Part shown: positions 26,439 to 33,609 of the stretch, piece after piece
Layout of the letters: each line of letters starts with the position of its first letter
Position numbering within the stretch: the stretch's first letter is position 1
Origin: an uncultured Cyclobacteriaceae bacterium
GTDB lineage: Bacteria; Bacteroidota; Bacteroidia; Cytophagales; Cyclobacteriaceae
Direction of reading: 5' to 3'
DNA: 36,040 bases
Assembly: GCA_905479015.1 (NCBI GenBank)
Contig: CAJQKV010000036.1
Coordinates: 1 to 36,040, forward strand
Notes under the pieces: generated by a model
The model's database searches: none
What the model was told of the DNA's origin: nothing
What the model saw: only the letters and a program-made list of their open reading frames with translations
Position numbers and translations under genes: made by a program

Positions 26439-27479
26439 ATGAAAGCGAAGTATAAAACCCTTGGGCTTAAGAAAGGAGCTTCTCAGGAAGAGATTCAAGA
26501 AGCTTATCAGCGGTTAAGTAAAGAGTTGGATCCTGTTGCCAACAATAATGAGACCTTTTTTGTAGAGAAGTTTGCTAAAGTGAAGGCAGCTTACTCAGCT
26601 TTATTGACTAAGAAAGATCACGATGAGGATGAAATACCGGTAAAGGAACTGAATTGGTTTCTTAAACTCTTCACCATCGGCGATAAGTTTAGTTTTCGAG
26701 ATTTCTTTGATCGGGCAAAAAAAATGACGGTTGAGTTTATTGCCATCTTTTTTGGTGTGTTTTTATCATTGGCGGTGGATCAAAAAAGAGAGGACAGTAA
26801 TCACCGTGCTGACAATATCAACAACATGAAGAAATTGAAAGTTGAATTACAGGATATTCTCGTTTACACAGATGAATATATTGAAGGCGTGGCATGGTTT
26901 AATGATCTTTTTCAGCGGCAATATGACCGTTGGGATGAGAACAGTGATTCTGTCTTTTTGGATGTAATGGGAGAAGGGGATGAAGCTTTTGCATTTGCGC
27001 CACTGAGTTATTATGAGCAAGCCATGCCCTATGATCCCCCTAAAGTGACATATGAGTCGGTACAGCTTGATGGGACGTTTCGATTTCTTGATGATACTTT
27101 GGAGCATAAACTGACTCAAATTTATTCTGGAAGCACATTATTTTATATCAAGGAAAATGCCTACGCGAGAGATCAAGCAATTGTTGATGGTTTTGTGGAA
27201 CGAATATCTGATCGTTGGGTAGAGGAGTTAGGTGACGTTAAAACTCAGTATAATTATTTTTGGAAGGATAATAGAGAATATATTCAAAAGGATTATTATA
27301 TGAATCACAATGTTTTTCGAAGACTTGGAAATTTTAATCAAATCACAGCTCAGCTAGATGAACATAAGGCAGGTGTGGAAGGAGCTATCGCTTTATTAGA
27401 TTCAATTTTGACATATAAGCAGAAAGAGATTGAAATTATTTATTGGGTGGTTGATTTTGATTTTTTGCAAAAGAAGTAA
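26439..27479 (+). CDS. Degenerate J-domain fused to a membrane-anchored domain (DUF6090-like)
   Basis: 346 residues from the ATG at 26439; an upstream TTG at 26430 would add three. Residues 1-58 look like a DnaJ J-domain (KYKTLGLKKGASQEEIQEAY, then RLSKELDPVANN). The essential HPD tripeptide aligns to DPV, so it should not stimulate an Hsp70. A single membrane segment (about 92-110, VEFIAIFFGVFLSLAVDQ) follows. Its EFIAIFFGV...DQKRED form is typical of a Bacteroidetes membrane family I associate with DUF6090. The C-terminal 235 residues are charged, helical and probably periplasmic. I infer the J-like part acts as a cytoplasmic interaction module. It interrupts the cluster of paralogues and lies on the opposite strand. 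Confidence 0.75.
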   Translation: MKAKYKTLGLKKGASQEEIQEAYQRLSKELDPVANNNETFFVEKFAKVKAAYSALLTKKDHDEDEIPVKELNWFLKLFTIGDKFSFRDFFDRAKKMTVEFIAIFFGVFLSLAVDQKREDSNHRADNINNMKKLKVELQDILVYTDEYIEGVAWFNDLFQRQYDRWDENSDSVFLDVMGEGDEAFAFAPLSYYEQAMPYDPPKVTYESVQLDGTFRFLDDTLEHKLTQIYSGSTLFYIKENAYARDQAIVDGFVERISDRWVEELGDVKTQYNYFWKDNREYIQKDYYMNHNVFRRLGNFNQITAQLDEHKAGVEGAIALLDSILTYKQKEIEIIYWVVDFDFLQKK

Positions 27480-27620
27480 CATTTTTTTTGTGAGGGGTGT
27501 GATATTTTTTTATCTAAGGGGTGAGTAACCTTTGAACTAAGGACGCCCAGTTGAAATAAATCAGATAAGTTCTTGACTTAAAGCTTCAGTACCATTTTAT
27601 TAGTTAAATTTCTTTTAAAG

Positions 27621-28364
27621 TCACCTAACAGACATTACTTTTCGAAGAACGGCGCGATCGCGAAGGGCCCTGATATCCATCATGGATTGATAATTCTTAT
27701 CTGCATCGACGGCAGGCATTGATGATGCTTTGATGTAATCCGAATATTTGGCATACCAATCCACGGTCAGGTAATTCCAATACAAGTCAGTACCATACTT
27801 GTCTATTCTTTTTTGTAAAGTCCAACCTGTCCTAAATTTTTCATCAGGCATGGTAGACGTGGATAAGTCAATTTCCATATTTTCAAAAGTCTTGAATTTA
27901 CCTTCCTTGACTTTCATGAAATTTACCACCATAAATTCATCAGGGATACTATTGGTATTTGAAATACTTTTAATGGTGGTAATGATATAATCCCCAATAA
28001 TATCTCGACTTTTAATATTCTCCTCATAGAAGTTTTCAAGATCCCCATCGGTCATATCAGGAAAAACTTTTTGCATATTAACGCCCGAGTAAAGACTGTC
28101 CATCTTAGATAGATCCACCAAGGTGACAATGACATGCGTAAAAGGTGTTTGGCGAGAATTGACGACTTGCCATAAATCCCAACCATTGATGATTCCATCT
28201 TCAATGCGTTGCTTGTGGAGGCGTGCAAATTTTTGTGTTAGATTTTCACGATAATTACTTCCTTCTTTGGCTTTGATGAAAGTGAGTCTGAGGTAAGCAT
28301 CATTTTCTTGACCAAATAAATTTAGGCAGAAGCAGATGGATAAAGTAAGTATTAAATATTTCAT
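27621..28364 (-). CDS. Exported tandem ferredoxin-like domain protein (paralogue 3)
   Basis: 247 residues. The signal peptide MKYLILTLSICFCLNLFGQ is clear. Two repeats are unusually easy to see: the first has LRLTFIKAKEGSNYREN, then IINGWDLWQVV and FTHVIVTLVDL; the second has MVVNFMKVKEGKFKTFE, then RTGWTLQKRID and YWNYLTVDWY. Both read strand (F-x-K-x-K-E-G), helix, strand with GW-x-L, strand, as in dimeric alpha-beta barrel domains. Function unknown. It stands alone: 223 bases with a terminator separate it from the next group upstream. Confidence 0.85.
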   Translation of the reverse strand: MKYLILTLSICFCLNLFGQENDAYLRLTFIKAKEGSNYRENLTQKFARLHKQRIEDGIINGWDLWQVVNSRQTPFTHVIVTLVDLSKMDSLYSGVNMQKVFPDMTDGDLENFYEENIKSRDIIGDYIITTIKSISNTNSIPDEFMVVNFMKVKEGKFKTFENMEIDLSTSTMPDEKFRTGWTLQKRIDKYGTDLYWNYLTVDWYAKYSDYIKASSMPAVDADKNYQSMMDIRALRDRAVLRKVMSVR

Positions 28365-28453
28365 TGAAGGGATCTTTTGGTATCAATATATTACATCTTT
28401 TGGGATCGATCAAAGATTTTAGCAAAAATTGAATGTATGTCGAAATAAAAGTT

Positions 28454-28483
28454 TTAAAAATGAATCCTTAATACAAGGATTCA
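28454..28483 (-). terminator. Intrinsic terminator after paralogue 4
   Basis: TGAATCCTT (28461-28469) and AAGGATTCA (28475-28483) form a perfect 9-bp stem with a 5-base loop. On the minus strand it is followed directly by TTTTT. It lies about 105 bases after the stop of the gene ending at 28588. Confidence 0.75.
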
Positions 28484-28587
28484 AGAAGGCTCTTCAAAGA
28501 TTTATTTGGGAGTAATGTCTGATCCTTTTTTTATATATTGACTGATTTGAAACTGAATCCTTGAGTTCAATCAGATGCTGAGACCCA

Positions 28588-29310
28588 TTATTTTTGGAGT
28601 ACCCTTATCTCATCGTATCTGCCGTTGGTATAGGTTTCAAGTACCTCTGCGATGTCTCTTCTCCAGCTACCCATGCCATTGATTTCTTCATAACTGGCAG
28701 CAAAATTTTCAGGTAGGCCATTGCTCTTTTCAAATCGCGTAAATGATTTAAAAGGATAGACCAATGAGATATCCTCACCATTTTCAGAGCGGAAAGGGCT
28801 GACATATACCCGACGTACTATGGATGCATTTGTGGCGACCAATACTTCTTTGATTTTGGTGATGGCCTCCAGTACTTTTGCCATACTATTGGCCTTACTG
28901 TTCAATTTGAAGGTTCTGATCAAAAGATAATCTGAACTGCCGAATTCTGTTGGAGTATAACTGGCCTCCCAGTGAAGTTGTGCATGCTTAATCTTTTCAT
29001 CCGTGATGTAGCTTTGGATATTTTTACCCCAATCTGCCATGTGTGCGGCATCAGGTTGTTGGTCTAAATCGGCATAGGTCATAGGCCCATCTAACCAAAC
29101 AAATTTTCCGGAATTGGGTCCCGTCAAGATACTGTAAAGACTGGCTGTGCTTTTGCCTCCCGTATGATATTTTGCATTATGTAATTTTACACCTGAGATT
29201 AATTTACCCTCTAATTTTTTATTAGGAGTCAGGATTATATTTTCATAGATCATGGTTTCCTGAGCCATCAAAGAGGTTGTAAACATTAAAAATAGAATTA
29301 AAAGTCTCAT
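28588..29310 (-). CDS. Exported tandem ferredoxin-like domain protein (paralogue 4, divergent)
   Basis: 240 residues. The signal peptide MRLLILFLMFTTSLMAQ is clear. The first half (about 18-110) contains ENIILTPNKKLEGKLISGVK and a W-rich segment with MADWGK; the second half contains SDYLLIRTFKLNSKANSMAK and SLVYPFKSFTRFEK. The size, signal and double alpha-beta pattern match the other family members, but sequence identity is low and the assignment is an inference. It follows paralogue 5 by 32 bases, so the two are co-transcribed, and it ends at the hairpin at 28454-28483. Confidence 0.8.
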   Translation of the reverse strand: MRLLILFLMFTTSLMAQETMIYENIILTPNKKLEGKLISGVKLHNAKYHTGGKSTASLYSILTGPNSGKFVWLDGPMTYADLDQQPDAAHMADWGKNIQSYITDEKIKHAQLHWEASYTPTEFGSSDYLLIRTFKLNSKANSMAKVLEAITKIKEVLVATNASIVRRVYVSPFRSENGEDISLVYPFKSFTRFEKSNGLPENFAASYEEINGMGSWRRDIAEVLETYTNGRYDEIRVLQK

Positions 29311-29342
29311 AACGTGGTTGTTTTAGTTGATAAAAATTTAAA

Positions 29343-30023
29343 TTAATTCCAGCTTTTGGCCAGTTTTCTTGTCATGGTTTTGATTTGTTTTATTTCTCCA
29401 CGGTCTTTTAAGTATTTCTCCCAAGCCATGGACTCTTCTTTGGTGGTAGGATTTGATCCTAACAGCTCCTTTAGATTGGCTCTTTCTACAAGGGTATAAT
29501 GGGTAATACCATCTTCCCTTCCGCTAATCACGGCTCCAATGGCCCTGTAATTATTTGGCTTGGTGTTTGCCCATAGCTCTAACGCGGCTGCATTTCGCTT
29601 AGTTGGGTTTTCGACATGATCAAGTATCAGATATTCAATATTGTCTTTATTCGGCGAACCCGTTGAAACATCACCCCTTCCGGCATAGCGGCCTCTAGGT
29701 TCCATATGGTTTCTTATTTTCTCCAACATAAGTGAAAAATCAGCATTTCTTGTAAAGTTACTGGTCTCATTTATATCATCAATAGTTCCTATCACTTGAA
29801 AGGTATGGGTCACGTCCGAACTTCCATTGAACATCATTTTGTAGAGATTGTAAGTGATACCGGTGGGGATATTTGCCGGTTTTGAAAAATAATCGTCTAA
29901 AATCTGAATGATGGTAGATTCATTTTCGTTGGGCACATGCCAATCATAATCCATCCAGGCGGGTTCTTGTGCTTGGGCACTAAAAAGACAGAGTGTCGTA
30001 AAAAAAGTAATAAGTAATTTCAT
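29343..30023 (-). CDS. Exported tandem ferredoxin-like domain protein (paralogue 5, divergent)
   Basis: 226 residues. The signal peptide MKLLITFFTTLCLFSAQAQ is clear. The mature protein has two comparable parts: the first contains DYFSKPANIPTGITYNLYKM and THTFQVIGTIDDI, and the second contains NIEYLILDHVENPTKRNAAA and THYTLVERANLKELL. Both show a strand, helix, strand, THxx-strand order also seen in paralogue 3 (FTHVIVTLVDL). Family membership is inferred from layout, size and location. It is the first gene of the pair with paralogue 4, and lies 69 bases downstream of the gamma-glutamylcyclotransferase-like gene. Confidence 0.8.
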   Translation of the reverse strand: MKLLITFFTTLCLFSAQAQEPAWMDYDWHVPNENESTIIQILDDYFSKPANIPTGITYNLYKMMFNGSSDVTHTFQVIGTIDDINETSNFTRNADFSLMLEKIRNHMEPRGRYAGRGDVSTGSPNKDNIEYLILDHVENPTKRNAAALELWANTKPNNYRAIGAVISGREDGITHYTLVERANLKELLGSNPTTKEESMAWEKYLKDRGEIKQIKTMTRKLAKSWN

Positions 30024-30074
30024 GATTTATGTTAGTTTAACTTGTTGAGGCAAAATAACTTAATTTTTTGATAT

Positions 30075-30104
30075 ACCAAAACCTAATAAACATTAGGTTT
30101 TGGT
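30075..30104 (-). terminator. Perfect hairpin across the stop codon of the GGCT-like gene
   Basis: Thirteen-base arms, ACCAAAACCTAAT (30075-30087) and ATTAGGTTTTGGT (30092-30104), with a 4-base loop. The TAA of the gene (30093-30095) lies inside the right arm. No T-run follows at once on the minus strand (TATATC, with a run of six A 10-15 bases after the hairpin), so it may be a weak terminator or an RNA-stability element at the gene boundary. Confidence 0.5.
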
Positions 30105-30464
30105 TTGGTCTGTGTAGACTTTGAGGTAAGGAGGCTGACGATCTACATTTCTGAAATAGATCCAGGCGATAGCTCCATTACTCATAGCAATCTTTTTGCG
30201 TTGGTATACCCTTGGGTATTCTTCCAAAGCATCTATTTTCATCAGGATGCTGACGTCTATTTCAAATAGATCAACCACGATTTGATGCCCTTCTCCATTG
30301 AAGGGAAGTAGACAAGGATAATCAATGACCACAAGTCTGTATTTTTCGAGGGTGGTAACAGTTCCTAGGTAGGTGGCAGTTTGCAAATAGGAGGCGTAAT
30401 TGCCGTATCCTTTTCTTAAGGTCCCATAGACGGCCAGTAGGTATTTTTTTTCGCTTCTTGGCAT
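30093..30464 (-). CDS. Gamma-glutamylcyclotransferase / AIG2-like protein
   Basis: 123 residues. The N-terminal LLAVYGTLRKGYGNY is the phosphate- or substrate-binding YGTLR loop of the GGCT fold. The later block IDALEEYPRVYQRKKI holds the catalytic glutamate followed by the conserved Tyr-x-R. The family releases 5-oxoproline from gamma-glutamyl compounds or acts on gamma-glutamylamines; the true substrate cannot be told. Compact, intact and cytoplasmic (no signal peptide). It lies upstream of the paralogue 5/4 pair, with a hairpin between. Confidence 0.9.
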   Translation of the reverse strand: MPRSEKKYLLAVYGTLRKGYGNYASYLQTATYLGTVTTLEKYRLVVIDYPCLLPFNGEGHQIVVDLFEIDVSILMKIDALEEYPRVYQRKKIAMSNGAIAWIYFRNVDRQPPYLKVYTDQTKT

Positions 30465-30642
30465 AAAAAATTAATGATATTAGTGCTATCTCCCCTTAGG
30501 TAAAAGGGTTATGCTGCCTTTATTTCACCGATCAATGAATTTGTTTTTTTAAAGGAGGGACAAAAGTCATTTTTTTGTTCTAAATTATTTCTTTTATACT
30601 AGAAATTTATCATTGATAATTGTTTTAAATAAAAATATTACT

Positions 30643-31497
30643 ATGCGAATTTTGTCTGCACTAATGCTCTTGAGCTTTCAATTAACGGCCCAAGAATTGC
30701 CTGCCCGTTGGGATGAACTAACGGCGACGGATTGGCCGGTGGCACTTGAAAAATCCAATAAAACCTGTATTTTGCCTATTGGTATACTAGAAAAACATGG
30801 GCCACACGCACCGATAGGTTCTGACCTGATTCACGTCCGTGAATGGTCGGCAAGGGCTACAAAAAAAGAATATGCCGTGGTTTTTCCAGATTATTTTTAT
30901 GGTCAAGTAAATGAAGCCAAGCAGCAATACGGCACCTTTTCATTGCCCAGTAAGTTGGTATGGGAATTGTTGGATGCCACTTGCGAGGAAATTGCCAGGA
31001 ATGGATTTGATAAGATTGTCATTGTCAATGGGCATGGAGGAAATCCGCAACTCATCAGGTATTTCATTCAATCACAATTAGAGCGTAAGCGAGATTATGC
31101 AATATACTTTTTCGACCCTACATTGCCAGCTGAGGTGATGGCCAAGGCGGGGAAAATACGTAAATCTGACCCAAAAGGTGATCAGCATGGGGGCGAAAAT
31201 GAAACATCTTCCTTGCTGTACTTGCGGCCTGATTTGGTTAAGATGGAGACCGCCACCAACGAATCAGGAACAGATCAAAAAAGATTGGACTTAAATCCTG
31301 ATTTATACACGGCCATTTGGTGGTATGCAAGTTATCCTAATCATTATGCCGGGGAAGGTGCCAAGGCGTCTAGAGAACTAGGTGAAGTCATTACAGAAGC
31401 TAAAATCACAGCTTTAGCCAAAGCCATAAAATCGGTCAAGGCAGATACTCAAACCCTTCAATTGCAAAATGAGTATTTTGATCGCGTGAAGCAGTAG
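30643..31497 (+). CDS. Exported creatininase-family amidohydrolase
   Basis: 284 residues from the ATG at 30643; the open frame reaches a TTG at 30613, but only the ATG gives a proper signal peptide, MRILSALMLLSFQLTAQ. The creatininase metal site is present: Glu, His and Asp in GILEKHGPHAPIGSD, then NGHGGNPQL, and His/Glu in QHGGENETSS. Family members open cyclic amides or act on formamides such as those of riboflavin and mycofactocin biosynthesis. A signal peptide makes a periplasmic role likely. The stop is three bases from that of the convergent GreA-like gene. Confidence 0.9.
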   Translation: MRILSALMLLSFQLTAQELPARWDELTATDWPVALEKSNKTCILPIGILEKHGPHAPIGSDLIHVREWSARATKKEYAVVFPDYFYGQVNEAKQQYGTFSLPSKLVWELLDATCEEIARNGFDKIVIVNGHGGNPQLIRYFIQSQLERKRDYAIYFFDPTLPAEVMAKAGKIRKSDPKGDQHGGENETSSLLYLRPDLVKMETATNESGTDQKRLDLNPDLYTAIWWYASYPNHYAGEGAKASRELGEVITEAKITALAKAIKSVKADTQTLQLQNEYFDRVKQ

Positions 31498-31500
31498 TTG

Positions 31501-31959
31501 TTAAGCGATCTTTTCAATGAGGAATTTTTGACCTCTGAAATTATAGGTGTCACCGACCGTCTTTCCCAGCATGGCTTGTCCGATTGGGGATAAAGTCGAA
31601 AGAGCAAAAACTTTTACATCGGCTATGTTGAGGGCCCCAAAATTAGCAGAGAAATAATAAAAATTATTCGACTCTTTGACCAAGGCTCCCAGGCTTACTT
31701 TATTGATGGGTTTCCCTAAGTCGATCAAGTCCAAAGCTTTTTTTAACTTATAGGCTTCCATGAGTTGAACGCCTAATTTTTCTTTTTCGAGCATAATCAT
31801 GGAACGTCCCGTTTCATACTTGTCACCTGCCGAGCTTTTGGTGTCTTGATTGGAAGCTTCTTGAAGGGCTACCAATTCTGATTTTAAACTATCAATTTTT
31901 GTTAAAGCGAGATGTAAGCATTTTTGATGGACCTTTAATTTTAGCGCGGCTCCGTCCAT
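31501..31959 (-). CDS. GreA/GreB-type transcript cleavage factor-like protein
   Basis: 152 residues from the ATG at 31959 (a GTG one codon upstream is possible). Residues 1-75 form a coiled coil (KIDSLKSELVALQEA, then YETGRSMIMLEKEKL). The C-terminal FKBP-like domain ends STLSPIGQAMLGKTVGDTYNF, the classical GreA 'SPIGxALLGKxxGD' motif. GreA and GreB enter the secondary channel of RNA polymerase and stimulate RNA cleavage. The coiled-coil tip carries GDKYETGRS rather than the usual DLxENAEY, so cleavage activity may be lost or altered. It begins 5 bases after the ALDH stop. Confidence 0.85.
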   Translation of the reverse strand: MDGAALKLKVHQKCLHLALTKIDSLKSELVALQEASNQDTKSSAGDKYETGRSMIMLEKEKLGVQLMEAYKLKKALDLIDLGKPINKVSLGALVKESNNFYYFSANFGALNIADVKVFALSTLSPIGQAMLGKTVGDTYNFRGQKFLIEKIA

Positions 31960-31964
31960 CACAA

Positions 31965-33503
31965 TTAAAAGTCAAATTTAATTCCTTGTGCCAAGGGAAG
32001 TTCTTTTGAATAATTAATCGTATTGGTTTGCCTTCGCATGTAGGCTTTCCAAGCATCAGAACCTGACTCTCTTCCTCCACCTGTTTCTTTTTCACCACCA
32101 AATGCGCCTCCTATTTCTGCACCCGAAGTACCAATGTTTACATTGGCGATCCCACAATCTGAACCTGCATGAGACAAGAAAATTTCAGATTCACGCAAGT
32201 TGTTGGTCATGATCGCGGACGATAGGCCTTGAGGCACATTATTTTGAATTTGAATGGCCTCATCTAGATTTTTATATTTAGTCAAATACAAGATAGGGGC
32301 AAAGGTTTCTTCACGGACCATTTGATGATGTGACGCCATCTCATAAATACAGGGTTTTACATAGCAGCCTGATTCATAGCCAGTACCGGTCAATACACCG
32401 CCTTCTACCACAACTTTTCCACCTTCAGCGGCGATCTTCACGCGTGCGGTTTCATAAGCTTTTACCGCATCTTGATCGATGAGTGGGCCCATGTGGTATT
32501 GTTCATCAAGGGGATTGCCAATGGCAATTTGTTGATAAGCATGTGTCAATTTAGATTTCATAGCTTCAAATTGACTCTCATGGATGAGTAGTCTTCGGGT
32601 GGAGGTACATCGTTGTCCTGCAGTACCGACGGCACCAAAAACAGCACCAGGAATGGCGATTTCAAGGTCCGCATTTTCGGTTATGATCATGGCATTATTA
32701 CCCCCCAGTTCTAAAATCGATTTCCCCAATCGAGCGCCCACGGCAGCGGCTACAGATTTCCCCATTCGGGTGGACCCTGTGGCTGAAACCAATGCGATGC
32801 GAGGATCTTCAGCCATGGTTTTGCCTATGGTGGCGTCGCCGATGACCAAGCCACAGATACCTGCGGGAACTTCATTGGCTTCGAATATTTTTTGTACTAT
32901 TTTTTGACAAGCAATGGCCGTTAAAGGCACTTTTTCTGAGGGCTTCCAAACGCAAACATCTCCACAAACCCAGGCCAGCATGCTGTTCCAGGCCCAAACG
33001 GCTACCGGAAAATTAAAGGCTGAAATAATGCCTACGACACCTAAAGGATGCCACTGTTCATACATTCTGTGTGCGGGTCGTTCGGAATGAATGGTCAAGC
33101 CATAGAGTTGGCGAGACAATCCCACGGCAAAGTCGCAGATGTCTATCATTTCTTGTACCTCACCTAAACCCTCTTGAAGTGATTTACCCATTTCATAAGA
33201 GACCAATTTACCCAGAGCTTCTTTTTGTTCTCTTAAGGCATTCCCAATTTGACGAACGATTTCACCACGTTGAGGGGCAGGGATCAGTCTCCATATTGAA
33301 AAAGCATCTTGAGCGGCTGTGACCACTTGATTGTACTCTGTTTCGGTAGCTAAATTGACCTTACCGATGACGGCTGCATCTACAGGCGAAACAGAGTTGA
33401 TAGAAGCGCCTTGCGTTGGAATCCATTGTGCGCCTATGGCCGCTCCGTAATTTTCTTTTTCAATTTGCAGTTCCGAGAGAAAGGAGGTGTCGATAAGGGT
33501 CAT
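31965..33503 (-). CDS. ALDH7-type aldehyde dehydrogenase (alpha-aminoadipate semialdehyde dehydrogenase-like)
   Basis: 512 residues. The catalytic Cys299 is in GTAGQRCTSTRR and Glu265 in LELGGNN; SAFNFPVAVWAWN is at 161-173. GQRCTSTRRL and LELGGNN are characteristic of ALDH7A1 (antiquitin) and bacterial piperideine-6-carboxylate dehydrogenases such as AmaB. The reaction would oxidise the lysine-derived semialdehyde to 2-aminoadipate with NAD+, so lysine catabolism is the likely role. No other lysine-degradation gene is in the window. Co-transcribed with the GreA-like gene. Confidence 0.92.
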   Translation of the reverse strand: MTLIDTSFLSELQIEKENYGAAIGAQWIPTQGASINSVSPVDAAVIGKVNLATETEYNQVVTAAQDAFSIWRLIPAPQRGEIVRQIGNALREQKEALGKLVSYEMGKSLQEGLGEVQEMIDICDFAVGLSRQLYGLTIHSERPAHRMYEQWHPLGVVGIISAFNFPVAVWAWNSMLAWVCGDVCVWKPSEKVPLTAIACQKIVQKIFEANEVPAGICGLVIGDATIGKTMAEDPRIALVSATGSTRMGKSVAAAVGARLGKSILELGGNNAMIITENADLEIAIPGAVFGAVGTAGQRCTSTRRLLIHESQFEAMKSKLTHAYQQIAIGNPLDEQYHMGPLIDQDAVKAYETARVKIAAEGGKVVVEGGVLTGTGYESGCYVKPCIYEMASHHQMVREETFAPILYLTKYKNLDEAIQIQNNVPQGLSSAIMTNNLRESEIFLSHAGSDCGIANVNIGTSGAEIGGAFGGEKETGGGRESGSDAWKAYMRRQTNTINYSKELPLAQGIKFDF

Positions 33504-33553
33504 ATTTTTGGGGTTTAAGATATGTTTACAAATTAAAGGAATCTCTCGTCTAG

Positions 33554-33598
33554 AACATAAAAAATCCGTTTCTAAATTAGAAACGGATTTAGTTTTTT
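33554..33598 (-). terminator. Bidirectional intrinsic terminator after the DegP-type protease gene
   Basis: AAATCCGTTTCT (33562-33573) pairs perfectly with AGAAACGGATTT (33579-33590) around a 5-base loop. On the minus strand a T-rich tail follows (TTTTATG), and on the plus strand TAGTTTTTTAG follows. It lies 20 bases after the protease stop. Confidence 0.85.
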
Positions 33599-33609
33599 AG
33601 AGAAGTGAG

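Noticed and set aside
28372-28403. Direct repeat ATCTTTTGG twice, 23 bases apart, just upstream of paralogue 3
   Set aside because: Could be an operator, but nine AT-rich bases repeated once are not convincing; the same repeat is not seen upstream of the other paralogues.
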